A DNA stretch of 64,000 bases from assembly GCA_029263315.1 (NCBI GenBank), contig JAJCXR010000047.1:80132-144131 (forward strand). The letters are read 5' to 3'. Both the position numbers and the translations under genes were made by a program. Below the pieces are notes generated by a model. The model was not told the origin of the DNA, searched no databases, and worked only from the letters and a program-made list of their open reading frames with translations. Positions within the stretch are counted from its first letter, which is position 1. Each line of letters starts with the position of its first letter. This DNA is from Acidobacteriota bacterium (GTDB lineage: Bacteria > Acidobacteriota > Thermoanaerobaculia > Multivoradales > J023). Shown here piece by piece: positions 8,546 through 17,491 of the stretch.

Positions 8546-10009
8546 ATGAGCGAGGCCGTCGTCACTTTCCTGGTCGTCCTTGTGCTGCTGGTCTCGGATC
8601 GGATCGGACGGCGCCGCACCGATGCGGCGTTGGTCGTCCTGGCGTTGGCGGCGGGGGTCGTGCACACGGACTACTTTGATTTCCACGGTGACGGCTCGTT
8701 CGTCCATTACCACGACGCCGGGCACCACTACCTGGGCTCCAAGTACTTTTCCGAGCTGGGCTACACGGGGCTCTACGGTGCTCTTCTGGTGGCTGAAATG
8801 GAGAGCGAAGGGGACATCTCCAGCGTCCTAGCCCGCGACTTGGTCAGCGGTGAGCTGACTACGGCGGAGGCTGTCCTCGCCCAGGGCGAGCAGTTCCGTC
8901 GAGGCTTTTCTCCGCCACGCTGGTTGGAATTTCGTCACGATGCGACTCGGTTCCGGCAAGCTTTGGGTCCGCTGTTCAGCGACTTCGTCACCGACCACGG
9001 CTTCGAACCAACGCCCTTGTGGGCCCTCGGAGCCGGTCGGTTGGCGGAGCAGCTATCGATCGACAGCTCCGGTGGCATGTTGACCGTGGCCTTGCTCGAC
9101 GGGGTGCTGATGGCGGGCGTGGTGCTGGCCCTCGGCCTGGTTTTTGGACGCCGCACCGCCCTGTTGTCGCTGATTTTTCTGGTCACCGCCTTCGGTGGTG
9201 GCAATTTCGATTGGATCGGCGGCGCCTACTTGCGCTACGCCTGGTTGGCGTCCCTGATGTTGGGGGTCGCAGCCTTGGGACGGGGCTGGCATTTTACGGC
9301 GGGAATCTTGGTGGCGCTGTCCACCGGCTTGCGTCTATTCCCGGGCATCTTTGTGCTGGCCGCGGTCGCCGATGTGGTCCTAGCCCTTGTCCACGGCAGA
9401 CGACCCCGCCGCGCCTGGCTGCGCTTCCTTGCCGGCTTCGTCGTCACACTGCCTGCTTTGTTCGCCGTCACCTTGGCTTCGGAGGCCCACGGTTGGCAAG
9501 CCTGGCAGGGGTTCGCCGTCAACATGAGGCTCTATCTGGAGACGATGCCCTACAACGTCATGGGGGTCCAACAGGTGACGGCCACCTTGGCGACCTTGCT
9601 GCCCGCCAGTCTATCGACGCCCGCCGCCAGCCTCCTCGGAGGGCTGGCCGGTCTGCTATGCCTATCGGCTGCCCTCTGGCTGGGCCGCCGACAGGACGAC
9701 GTGGGGGCCATCAGCATGGGTTGTCTGGCCCTCTTCGGCCTGCTGGAATTGGAGATCTACTACTCCCTGGTCCTGGTGCTCTTGATCATCGCCAACCGTC
9801 ACCGTCCCAAGGCCCTGGCCACTCTTTTTGGGGTCGAAGCCTTGGTATGGGGAGCCGCCACGATCCTAGGCCTCGGCCAGGCCATGCATGTCGTGCATAG
9901 TCTGCTGCTGCTGTTTCTTTTTGGGGCGCTTTATGCCGACGAGTTGCTCGACGCCGAAGATTGGCTGCCGATCTCCTATCCCCCGAAGCGAGCCATAAGA
10001 GACACCTGA
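8546..10009 (+). CDS. Polytopic membrane protein, possible GT-C-type glycosyltransferase
   Basis: 487 residues with an N-terminal TM, a periplasmic-type loop and about ten further TMs. After TM1 comes DFHGDGSFVHYHDAGHHYLG, then SKYFSELGYTGLYGALLVAE. An acidic/His loop of this kind with a YLG-KYF-ELGY-LY signature occurs in uncharacterised membrane proteins with GT-C-like topology (polyprenol-linked sugar transferases). The hydrophobic C-terminal two-thirds (GLRLFPGIFVLAAVADV, LELEIYYSLVLVLLI) fit that fold. Substrate unknown. Transcribed divergently from the metal operon. A plain conserved membrane protein is the conservative name. Confidence 0.6.
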   Translation: MSEAVVTFLVVLVLLVSDRIGRRRTDAALVVLALAAGVVHTDYFDFHGDGSFVHYHDAGHHYLGSKYFSELGYTGLYGALLVAEMESEGDISSVLARDLVSGELTTAEAVLAQGEQFRRGFSPPRWLEFRHDATRFRQALGPLFSDFVTDHGFEPTPLWALGAGRLAEQLSIDSSGGMLTVALLDGVLMAGVVLALGLVFGRRTALLSLIFLVTAFGGGNFDWIGGAYLRYAWLASLMLGVAALGRGWHFTAGILVALSTGLRLFPGIFVLAAVADVVLALVHGRRPRRAWLRFLAGFVVTLPALFAVTLASEAHGWQAWQGFAVNMRLYLETMPYNVMGVQQVTATLATLLPASLSTPAASLLGGLAGLLCLSAALWLGRRQDDVGAISMGCLALFGLLELEIYYSLVLVLLIIANRHRPKALATLFGVEALVWGAATILGLGQAMHVVHSLLLLFLFGALYADELLDAEDWLPISYPPKRAIRDT

Positions 10010-10118
10010 CGGTTTTGAGGGCTGGTAAGCTTGGATTTCCCTGGGGCGCTTGTCATGTTTTTCAGGGCCGCCACTGCTGCCAGCTTGATGGAGCACTCAC
10101 CGAATCGGAGGTTGAAGA

Positions 10119-10370
10119 ATGGCTACGATCACCTATGAGATGCCGCCTGGTACATTCTCGGCGCTTCGACTTTCGCCGAAGGAATTTGCTCAGGAAATGC
10201 GAGTTGCAGCTTGCGTGCAGTGGTATGCCCAAGGGGTGATCTCCCAAGGCAAGGCGGCCGAGATTGCCGGGCTAAGTCGTGCAGAGTTCTTGGAAGAGCT
10301 CTTCCAACGGAAAGTCTCCGCCTGTCAAGTGACCTTCGAGGAGCTCATCGAAGAGATAGAGCATGAGTAG
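10119..10370 (+). CDS. UPF0175-family antitoxin
   Basis: 83 residues. The core EFAQEMRVAACVQWYAQGVISQGKAAEIAGLSRAEFLEEL matches the UPF0175 antitoxin pattern (helix-turn-helix with KAAEIAGLSR), often partnered with DUF3368 PIN-like toxins. ATG 10119 has GGAGG seven nt upstream. Its stop overlaps the start of the downstream toxin reading frame by 8 bp, the usual antitoxin-first arrangement. Probably neutralises the toxin by direct binding and may autoregulate; with the toxin interrupted it may be a relic or an orphan regulator. Confidence 0.85.
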   Translation: MATITYEMPPGTFSALRLSPKEFAQEMRVAACVQWYAQGVISQGKAAEIAGLSRAEFLEELFQRKVSACQVTFEELIEEIEHE

Positions 10371-10857
10371 CCGATGGGTCGTCAATGCCTCGCCGCTTAT
10401 CCTTCTTGGCAAAGTCGACCAACTCCATTTGCTGCAAGCTCTTACCGAAGAATTGATCATTCCCGAGGGTGTGGTTTGGTAGGTCGGAGCGAAACCAGAT
10501 GGCCGTTTTTCGATCGAGAACCTGGTCGCGCAGCCGACAGTACGCACTGAAGTGTGTCAACCGATACCTCAGGAAGTCGAGGCCTGGGATTTAGGCCGTG
10601 GCGAGTCGGAAGTTTTGACCCTGGCGTTGAGCTCAGAAGGGTGTCGGGCTGTCATTGACGACCTGGAGGCACGTAGATGCGCGCAAGCGCTCGGTGTCGG
10701 AGTGATTGGAACGCTCGGAGTCTTGCTGCGGGCAAAGCGGAAAGGGCTGATTCCGGCCGCTCGCCCTGTTGTCACAAGCTTGCGGGAGGTCGGGTTATAT
10801 CTGTCAGATGATTTTGTCGAAAAGGCACTCGCCCATCTGGGCGAGCCATGGCAGTAG
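10363..10857 (+). pseudogene. DUF3368 PIN-like toxin, interrupted by an in-frame TAG
   Basis: Read from ATG 10363 the frame gives MSSRWVVNASPLILLGKVDQ through LIIPEGVVW, then TAG at 10480-10482, and continues without any frame change as VGAKPDGRFSIENL to SLREVGLYLSDDFVEKAL, ending at 10857. The two parts together make a full-length (~163 residue) DUF3368 protein, including the GRGESEVLTLAL acidic motif and a conserved C terminus. Family members usually have Glu at the interrupted site (VV-x-E), so a single GAG-to-TAG change explains it. Either the toxin is inactivated, or the stop is read through, or it is a sequencing error. Confidence 0.8.
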
Positions 10858-10868
10858 ATACCGGCCCC

Positions 10869-11768
10869 TCAATCCTCCCCGTAGTTGATTTCCATACGCT
10901 GGGCCCGCCACGACGCCAGGGCAAGCAACGCCACCATGAAAAGCAGCAGGCCCGGCACCGTCAGCCAAGGGGAGATGGGTTCGGCGACGATGGCGAAGAG
11001 CTCCTGCGGCGGGGGGACGGGATAAAAGGATTGCAGGTAGAAGATGACGCTGAGCTTCTTGAGCAGGGCGGGTAGGAAGAAGTTGATGCTTTCCCAGCCG
11101 AAGATCAGCACCCCAGCCACCACCGGGTTGCGCAGGAAGAGGCCAGCCAAAAGAAAGATGCACCCGTAGCCACCGATCGCCAGAACCGAGATGCCAGCAT
11201 AGATCATCAGATGCCCGAGGCCTGGGCCTTGGAAGAGGTGCCGGCTGAGACCGGACAGGCCGAGGGGCAGGAAGCACAGCAGGTAGATGAGCGCCGTGCT
11301 GGTGGCGAAGGTGACGGCGCCGGCGATCCAGGCGGCGAGGAACTTGCCCAGCACCAAGATTTGGCGGCGCACCGGCGACAGGAAGTAGTAATGCAGGCTG
11401 CGCTGCAGGATGTCGCCTCGGAACAGGCTCATGAAGAGGATCAGGGCGCTGAGGAAGACGGAGGTGCTCAAATAGCCGGCGTAAATCCATGCCGCCATGG
11501 ACATGGCTTGGGTGGATCCGCCACCGGCGATCTCTTTCGCCACCGGCGTCAGCGCCCACAGGATCAATAGACCGACGGGGGCCAAGGCGAGGAACGCCAC
11601 CGCCAAGAAACGGCGGCTGAACAGGCTGTAGCGCAGCTCGATGCGCAGCACGCCCCACAGTTGTCGACCCATCATCCCCCAGTCCGTGGAGCCGGTTTGG
11701 GGCTCGGCCCGAGGATCCTGGCCGAGGCTCGGATGCTGGGCGGTTTCTGGAACGGAAAGGCCGCTCAT
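10869..11768 (-). CDS. ABC-2 type transporter permease
   Basis: 299 residues, six hydrophobic segments (FLAVAFLALAPVGLLILWAL; YAGYLSTSVFLSALILFMSL; FLAAWIAGAVTFATSTALIYLL; LMIYAGISVLAIGGYGCIFLLAG; and a C-terminal LLLFMVALLALASW). Cytoplasmic loop GDILQRSLHYYFLSPVRRQILVLGKFLAAW is typical of ABC-2 permeases. Start ATG overlaps the stop of the ATPase gene by 4 bp. Fourth gene of an ATPase-permease-ATPase-permease operon. Substrate unknown. Confidence 0.88.
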   Translation of the reverse strand: MSGLSVPETAQHPSLGQDPRAEPQTGSTDWGMMGRQLWGVLRIELRYSLFSRRFLAVAFLALAPVGLLILWALTPVAKEIAGGGSTQAMSMAAWIYAGYLSTSVFLSALILFMSLFRGDILQRSLHYYFLSPVRRQILVLGKFLAAWIAGAVTFATSTALIYLLCFLPLGLSGLSRHLFQGPGLGHLMIYAGISVLAIGGYGCIFLLAGLFLRNPVVAGVLIFGWESINFFLPALLKKLSVIFYLQSFYPVPPPQELFAIVAEPISPWLTVPGLLLFMVALLALASWRAQRMEINYGED

Positions 11769-12766
11769 CGTCCTTCTCCTTCATTGCCGATCAAGTATTT
11801 ATAGACCGCGTTGACGTCGCCGTCGGCGACGGTCACCGTTTCGACGTCGATGTCGTTGTCGACGATGATGCTGTTGAGCAGGCCGTAGAAACGATCCGCT
11901 TCGCGGGTGCGGATCATCAAGCCGCGACGGTCGTCGTGCAGGCTGGCCTCGACCACAAAATCGTGCTCGAAGAGGCGCGACGCCACCAGCGACGGCTTAT
12001 CGCAGCGCATCAGCACTTGGATGGGATGCTCGTGGATCTCGGTGCGCATCCCCGAGACATCGCCGTCCGCCACCACGTAACCACTGCTCAACAGCACCAC
12101 CTGGTCGGAGATCATGTCGACCTCGTGCAGGATGTGGCTGGAGATGATGATGTGGCATCCCTCCGCCGCCAATTGCTGGAAGAGGGCGATGACCTCAGCG
12201 CGGGCCATCGGGTCGAGACCGTTGAGGGGCTCATCGAGCACCAAGACTTTGGGTTGATGGCTGATCGCCTGGGCCAAGCGCGCCCGCTGCCGCATGCCCT
12301 TGCTGTAACCCTCGACGCGGCGTTTTGCCGCATCCTTGAGGTTGACCCGCTCCAACGCCTGCCAGGTGAGGCTGTCGGCTTCGGTGTGGGCGAGGCCGTG
12401 CACCCGCAAAAAGGAATAGATGAACTGGTAGCCCGTCATGCCGGCGGGGAAAGCGTCGAATTGGGTGCAGTAGCCGAGGTGCCGAAAGAGATGCTGACCC
12501 GCCGACGGTGACTCGCCGAGCACCCGGATGGTGCCGTCGGTGGGCCGCAGCAGGCCGGTCATCAAATTCATCAGGGTGGTCTTGCCGGAACCGTTGGGCC
12601 CCACCAGGCCGGTGATGCCGGGGGGGAGCGTCAAGGTCACTCGATTGACACCGAGGACTTCGCCGTAGAATTTCGAGACGTTGTCGAAGACGATGCTCTG
12701 ATGCGCAGCGATCCGGTCGGGCGTGGACAGCTCTGTCGTCGGCTGGTTCGAAGTCGTCATGGTCAT
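11765..12766 (-). CDS. ABC transporter ATP-binding protein (ABC-2 exporter)
   Basis: 333 residues. Walker A GPNGSGKTT near residue 55, Q-loop YCTQFDAFPAG, signature YSKGMRQRARLA, Walker B VLVLDEPLNGLD and switch His in ISSHILHEV are all present. The C-terminal ~90 residues after the nucleotide-binding domain (HPIQVLMRCDKPSLV onward) are a common accessory domain of this exporter class. The ATG shares one base with the stop of the preceding permease. It presumably powers one or both permeases of the operon. Confidence 0.93.
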   Translation of the reverse strand: MTMTTSNQPTTELSTPDRIAAHQSIVFDNVSKFYGEVLGVNRVTLTLPPGITGLVGPNGSGKTTLMNLMTGLLRPTDGTIRVLGESPSAGQHLFRHLGYCTQFDAFPAGMTGYQFIYSFLRVHGLAHTEADSLTWQALERVNLKDAAKRRVEGYSKGMRQRARLAQAISHQPKVLVLDEPLNGLDPMARAEVIALFQQLAAEGCHIIISSHILHEVDMISDQVVLLSSGYVVADGDVSGMRTEIHEHPIQVLMRCDKPSLVASRLFEHDFVVEASLHDDRRGLMIRTREADRFYGLLNSIIVDNDIDVETVTVADGDVNAVYKYLIGNEGEGR

Positions 12767-13629
12767 CAGCTCACCACCTCATAGGCGCGCAATTTGAGAT
12801 GCAGCAGCAGCAGGCTCAAGGCGCCGAAACCGAGCAGCGTCAGGCAGCCGAGGGGGGCTGAGAGGCCACCATCGAACGGCAGGCCGAGGAGTCCTCGGAA
12901 GACGGCCTTGATGCCCGCGAAGATGCTGATCATGCTGCCCCATTGGATTTTGAACAGTGCGTTGATGATGAAGCCGAAAAACGAGCCGGTGAGGACGACC
13001 ATGAGCATCATGAAGGCCGCCACCGGTCGCCACTTGACCCAAGCGGAGAGGGCCAAGGCCAGCAGCGAGACGGTGAGAATCCATAACCAGGAGCCGATGA
13101 AAACGCCGCTGGCGATACGCAGGTTCTCCATCATCCAGTCGAGACCCGCCAGGTTGCTTTGTAGGGCGAAGAGTGCCAACCCAGTGACCCAGGTGGTGCA
13201 AGACAGTAAGAAGGCCAGAATGGTGGTCTTGCCGAGAACATACTCTGCACGGCTGAAGGGGCGGCTTAGATAGAGGGGCAAGCTATTGTTGGCCAAATCC
13301 TTGGAAACCAGACCCGGTCCGACGATCAAGGCGATGATGAAGGCTGGCCAGATCTGGAAGCTCATCAGATTGTTGAACAAACTCCCATCGATGGCGAGGA
13401 TCTGGTCCACCTGGAGCTCCGGGAAGATGGCCAAGAAATCGGCGTTGTTCAACAGGTAGATTCCCGCCCCCACCAGCAGTGACGGGATGAACGACAGGGC
13501 GAAAAAGGTGACAAAGAGCTTGGAGCTAAAGACATCCTTGATGGCGTAGCGGGGAATCACCCAGAAGCGCCCTCGCTGGGGAGTGATCTCCCCTTCATAG
13601 CGTTTGTAACGCCGCTCATAGACTGCCAT
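12766..13629 (-). CDS. ABC-2 type transporter permease
   Basis: 287 residues from MAVYERRYKRYEGE; this ATG has AAGGAG six nt upstream and is preferred to an ATG 36 bp earlier. Hydrophobic segments include FVTFFALSFIPSLLVGAGIYLL, IWPAFIIALIVGPGLV, TILAFLLSCTTWVTGLALFAL, FIGSWLWILTVSLLALALS and a C-terminal LGCLTLLGFGALSLLLLHL. SKDLANNSLPLYLSRPFSRAEYVLGK is the characteristic cytoplasmic loop of Gram-negative ABC-2 permeases. The start lies 14 bp inside the upstream ATPase gene. Confidence 0.9.
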   Translation of the reverse strand: MAVYERRYKRYEGEITPQRGRFWVIPRYAIKDVFSSKLFVTFFALSFIPSLLVGAGIYLLNNADFLAIFPELQVDQILAIDGSLFNNLMSFQIWPAFIIALIVGPGLVSKDLANNSLPLYLSRPFSRAEYVLGKTTILAFLLSCTTWVTGLALFALQSNLAGLDWMMENLRIASGVFIGSWLWILTVSLLALALSAWVKWRPVAAFMMLMVVLTGSFFGFIINALFKIQWGSMISIFAGIKAVFRGLLGLPFDGGLSAPLGCLTLLGFGALSLLLLHLKLRAYEVVS

Positions 13630-14572
13630 GGTCGGCTCCTTGTAGGGTTGCCGGGGGCATCCCATGCATCGCTTTGAGGAAGATGTCCTGCAGCGAGTCT
13701 TTTTTATAGTCGAGGTGACGGATTTGCACGTTGTGCTCCACCGCCAGGCGGTAGAGATCGGCGATCTGACGCTCCGGTGGCAGGATGATCTTGAGGCGGC
13801 GTTTGCTGCCCGGGCCGCAATCGCAGCCGAGCCGACGCACCCCGTTGAGGAACGAGGCTTCGTCGCCGCGGATCTCCACTTCGAGGAATTTGCGGTTGGC
13901 CCGGCGCTCCGCCTCCAGGTTGCAGTACTGGGCGATCTGGCCGTCCTTGAGGATCAAGACCTCCTCGCAGCACTCCTCGACGTCCCGCAGCAAGTGGGAC
14001 GACAGGATGACGTGCACCTCACCGGTGTCGCGGATCTCGCGGATGAGCTTGATCATGCGTTCCCTGGCCGGTGGGTCGAGGCCGTTGGTGGGCTCGTCGA
14101 GAAACAGTAATCGCGGGCCGTGCACCAACGCCTGGGCCAGCTTGGCCAGCTGCTTCATACCCAAGGAGTAACTCTCGAGCTTGCGGTAACGGGCTTCTCC
14201 GAGGCCGACGTAGTAGAGGGCTTCGTGGGCCCGCTCCAAGGCGTGCTCCTTGGGCAAGCCGGAAAGCTCAGCCATCAGGCAAATGAAGCGCACCGCCGTC
14301 ATGCCGGCGATGAAGCTGTCGCGCTCCGGCATGTAGCCGATGAGCGAACGGGCAGCTCGGTCTTGGTGTCGGATGTCGTTGCCGAGCACGCGAGCGGTGC
14401 CGGTGGACGGTTTGTAGAAACCGAGAAGGGTGTGGATAAGGGTGGTCTTACCGGCCCCGTTGGGGCCCAAGAGACCGATGGCACGACCGCTGAAGGAGCC
14501 GCTGAGCTGGCTCAAGGCGCGGACACTGCCAAATTGGACGGAAAGGGAATCGAGCTCGATGACGGGTTGCAT
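13616..14572 (-). CDS. ABC transporter ATP-binding protein (ABC-2 exporter)
   Basis: 318 residues from MQPVIELDSLSVQFG; ATG 14572 has GAGGAA just upstream, whereas longer in-frame starts add Arg-rich sequence with no SD. Walker A GPNGAGKTT, signature YSLGMKQLAKLA, Walker B LLFLDEPTNGLDPP and SSHLLRDVEECC are intact. First gene of the four-gene operon. The presence of two different ATPases and two permeases suggests either one heteromeric exporter or two coupled ones; family membership gives no substrate. Confidence 0.92.
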   Translation of the reverse strand: MQPVIELDSLSVQFGSVRALSQLSGSFSGRAIGLLGPNGAGKTTLIHTLLGFYKPSTGTARVLGNDIRHQDRAARSLIGYMPERDSFIAGMTAVRFICLMAELSGLPKEHALERAHEALYYVGLGEARYRKLESYSLGMKQLAKLAQALVHGPRLLFLDEPTNGLDPPARERMIKLIREIRDTGEVHVILSSHLLRDVEECCEEVLILKDGQIAQYCNLEAERRANRKFLEVEIRGDEASFLNGVRRLGCDCGPGSKRRLKIILPPERQIADLYRLAVEHNVQIRHLDYKKDSLQDIFLKAMHGMPPATLQGADHGSL

Positions 14573-14714
14573 GACGTTCCTCAAATAGCGACTCAGATGT
14601 CGTCTCAGGGTTCGCTCACCACTACGGGGTCGGTGGACCGATTGTTCCATGTCTCGGTCGACAATTTCCGGCGATATGTTTTTGCGGCGCGACCCTCCTT
14701 GCGAGCGATAGCAA

Positions 14715-14746
14715 ACGGGCCGACAGCCTTGCAGCTATCGGCCCGT
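14715..14746 (-). terminator. Hairpin terminator after the sigma/anti-sigma operon
   Basis: Read on the minus strand: a 13-bp stem (outer bases ACGGGCC) with one G-U pair and a six-base loop, followed by TTTGC. It lies about 33 nt after the anti-sigma stop codon and before the ABC operon promoter region. The U-tract is short, so efficiency is uncertain. Confidence 0.5.
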
Positions 14747-14778
14747 GACGGGTCAACCGGAGGCTAGGACGGGCGGTC

Positions 14779-17490
14779 TCAGGGGCCGTCTTCTAGGAAT
14801 CCCTCCTGCATCAGCTGGGAAAAGGACGCCGGGTCCTTGACCCCGAGCAGCCGCATCACCATCGAGCTCAAGGCATCCCCCTCGCTGGAGGCAGCCAAGG
14901 TGATGCGGTCGACATCGCCGTAAGCGAAACCCAGGGTGGGACGGCGATTGACCTTGAGGTTGTCGAGGGTCTGCTGTTGCTCGTCGTTCAGCTGCCCTTG
15001 AGCCAGGCGCTCGGCCACCGTCTGTAGGACGCTCGATAGATCTTGGTAGATCAGAGCCGAGAAGTTGTTACGGCCGTCGGCCGGTAGCAAGCGGGTGAAT
15101 TGTGGCGCGTCGACGATCGAGTAGCCGGAGGCTTGGAAGCGCAAGGCGCGATCCAACAGGGCGCTGTTGGGGGCCGCCACCAGGTACCCTTCGGCGAAGG
15201 TGTACTCGATGGACTGACCGACCGCTTGCAGACGGTAGGTGACCCGATCCCCAGACCGTTGGCTGCTGAGGACAATCGGCCCGTGCTCCCCTGCCTCGCC
15301 ATCTCCCGTCTCCAGGCGAGTATTGGCCTCCGCCACCGCCTGCTCGATGGCGAATTGGAGCCTCGCCGAATCGTAGACCTCGAGGATCACCTTCCACGCC
15401 GGGGTGGGCAGCAAAGGGCCATCCAGGGCGATGGTCAGCTCGCCGCCGAGGGCCCCGAAGAGATCATCCCGCAGGTCGAGGCCGTGCTCGGCGCGGAAGA
15501 GCTGGACGAACTGGTCGAAATCGTCATCCAGGGCGCCGAAATGGTCGAGGTCGTCGAACATCTCGACGGGATCACGGAAGACCACCGAGGCCACCAGCTT
15601 GGCTTCCGGCGACACGAAGTCCAGGGAGCCCATGGGGGCCGGAGCCGCCAGCCAGGAGGCGATACCTTGACGGGCACCGCTGAAGCCCAGGGACATGGAG
15701 TAATGGGTCATCGACTCGATCCGCTTCTGCTCCACCAGCAGGTGACGCACCCGATCGATCCCGAGGCGGGCGGCCAAGGCGCCGTGCGCCGGGTCCGCTT
15801 CGCTGTCGTTTTCCTGCACGACGTGCTCCACCACCTGCTCGAGATTCACCGCCACCAAGATCTCGGTGCCGGACTCATAGAGGGCGGCAATATCTTGGTA
15901 GAAATCCGTTGTGGTGAAGGGATTGGCAGCGCCGTCCAGGTAGATGGCGGCGACGGTGCTCAAGGCGTTGGCGTCGAGGGTGGCGACCATCAGGGCGTCA
16001 TCCAACCATACGAAGATGCTCTCTCCCTCGCCGGTCGGCGGTTGGCGTGGATCCTCCACCCAAACCAAACCGGCGTCGATGTCTTGGCCGATATGACCGC
16101 TGGCATCGGCGATCTGACGTTCGATGAAGTCCCGCAGCGCCGCCGCGTCGACCACCTCGGCCATCAGCAAGGGGCCCTTGAAATCATCGTCGTCGGGGAA
16201 CGTGCCGCTGACCACCATCTCGTCCCCCAAATACTCACCGACCTCGGCGAAGCGACCGATGAGGTCGTCGACCATCGGCTCGAGCTCGTTGCCGGCATCC
16301 GTACGCCACCATTCGGCCAGGGCCGGATTTTCCGCCAAGTGCTCTTCGACGACACGGTGGGTCTCGCTGACGGTATCGCTCAGATTCGGCAGGGCGGCAT
16401 AGAACACGGTGTTCTCAGGCACCAAGCGCAACAGATGGCTGTCGTAGCGCAGCTCCGGGAAGGGCACCGTGGCGCGGATCTCGCGGCGCAGGGTGTCGAG
16501 ATCCTCCAGCATCTCGAGATAGGTGTCGATGTCCTGGCTCCAGGACAGCTCCTCGCCGATGGGTATCAGACCGAGGTGCGTTTGGGTGGCCAGCTGCTCA
16601 CCCGGGGTCAGCACCTCTTCCTGGTCCGAATAGTTGACCTTGACCTCGCCCTCGATGACCGAGACGCGGGAGCCCTTGGTGCCGTGGTTGACCGAGAAAA
16701 TGGTGCCGGTCACCGACACCAGGCAGTCGTCCGTCGCCACATAGAGGTGGCGGTCCCGCTGTTGGGCGGCCTGCACGATGACGTTGCCACGCTCGAGCTG
16801 CACGGTGGTGCCACGCCGGCTCTCTTCGATGGAGACCTGGGAACGGGCGCTCAGCTCGACGAGGGAGCCGTCCTGCAGGCGGAGGACGGCGCCGTGGTTA
16901 CGACCGGTGCGGACGCTCTGGCCTTCCAACAGGGTGTCGTTGACGCTCAAGGGAACGTGGGCGGCGGCGGCGACTCGGAAGAGCCCACCCTCGGAGGAAT
17001 GGACGGTGGCGCTCTGGCCTTGCCCGAAGGGCATCATCTCGCGGATGAGGTACTGGCTGACTCCGACCGCCGCGATCAACGCCGCGGCGATGGCCCAGCG
17101 GCTAAAGCTGTAGGAAGGGGTCGCCGGCTGGGGCGCCCGTCGGGCAGGCACCTTCGGTGTGCCGCCTTGGCGCGCCGTCTTGAGGGCCCGACGGCAGGGC
17201 ACGCATTCGCCGGTGTGGTCCTCGAATAGCATGCGTCGGGCTTCCGGCAGGCCGCCGGTCAAGAAGGCGGGGATCAACGCTTGGTAGTCGTCACAGCCGT
17301 CGATGGAGCGCACCTCGGCGGCTGCGGCGGCGGTGTCGACATCGCTGGCCGAGAGGCGCTGCCAGACCCGACCGGCGGCGGCCTCGGTGACCGCTGCCGA
17401 CGGTTCGGTGGTGGCGATTTGCTCGAGGGTTTCGTCGAGCAGAGCATCGATATTCGAGGTCCGTTCGGAACCTAGTGAGTGCTCAGACAT
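14779..17490 (-). CDS. FecR-domain anti-sigma factor with giant DUF3352-like extracytoplasmic region
   Basis: 903 residues. An N-terminal zinc-binding anti-sigma motif H-x3-C-x2-C (DHTGECVPC, ~92-100) is followed by a TM (AIAAALIAAVGVSQYL, ~133-150). Next is a FecR-type beta domain (SVNDTLLEGQSVRTG, VTGTIFSVNHGTKGSRVSVIEGEV). The ~550-residue remainder resembles DUF3352-type proteins (LRLVPENTVFYAALPNLSDTV; AVNLEQVVEHV; PEAKLVASVVFRDP; GALGGELTIALDG). Probably sequesters the ECF sigma factor encoded immediately upstream and senses an envelope cue with its large outer domain. It starts one base after the sigma stop. The length is exceptional for an anti-sigma. Confidence 0.8.
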   Translation of the reverse strand: MSEHSLGSERTSNIDALLDETLEQIATTEPSAAVTEAAAGRVWQRLSASDVDTAAAAAEVRSIDGCDDYQALIPAFLTGGLPEARRMLFEDHTGECVPCRRALKTARQGGTPKVPARRAPQPATPSYSFSRWAIAAALIAAVGVSQYLIREMMPFGQGQSATVHSSEGGLFRVAAAAHVPLSVNDTLLEGQSVRTGRNHGAVLRLQDGSLVELSARSQVSIEESRRGTTVQLERGNVIVQAAQQRDRHLYVATDDCLVSVTGTIFSVNHGTKGSRVSVIEGEVKVNYSDQEEVLTPGEQLATQTHLGLIPIGEELSWSQDIDTYLEMLEDLDTLRREIRATVPFPELRYDSHLLRLVPENTVFYAALPNLSDTVSETHRVVEEHLAENPALAEWWRTDAGNELEPMVDDLIGRFAEVGEYLGDEMVVSGTFPDDDDFKGPLLMAEVVDAAALRDFIERQIADASGHIGQDIDAGLVWVEDPRQPPTGEGESIFVWLDDALMVATLDANALSTVAAIYLDGAANPFTTTDFYQDIAALYESGTEILVAVNLEQVVEHVVQENDSEADPAHGALAARLGIDRVRHLLVEQKRIESMTHYSMSLGFSGARQGIASWLAAPAPMGSLDFVSPEAKLVASVVFRDPVEMFDDLDHFGALDDDFDQFVQLFRAEHGLDLRDDLFGALGGELTIALDGPLLPTPAWKVILEVYDSARLQFAIEQAVAEANTRLETGDGEAGEHGPIVLSSQRSGDRVTYRLQAVGQSIEYTFAEGYLVAAPNSALLDRALRFQASGYSIVDAPQFTRLLPADGRNNFSALIYQDLSSVLQTVAERLAQGQLNDEQQQTLDNLKVNRRPTLGFAYGDVDRITLAASSEGDALSSMVMRLLGVKDPASFSQLMQEGFLEDGP

Positions 17491-17491
17491 C

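Noticed and set aside
15100..17229. A 709-codon plus-strand open frame opposite the anti-sigma gene
   Set aside because: It is the antisense shadow of a GC-rich coding sequence; the minus-strand frame has zinc-finger, TM and FecR motifs, while the plus frame has no domain, SD or plausible composition.
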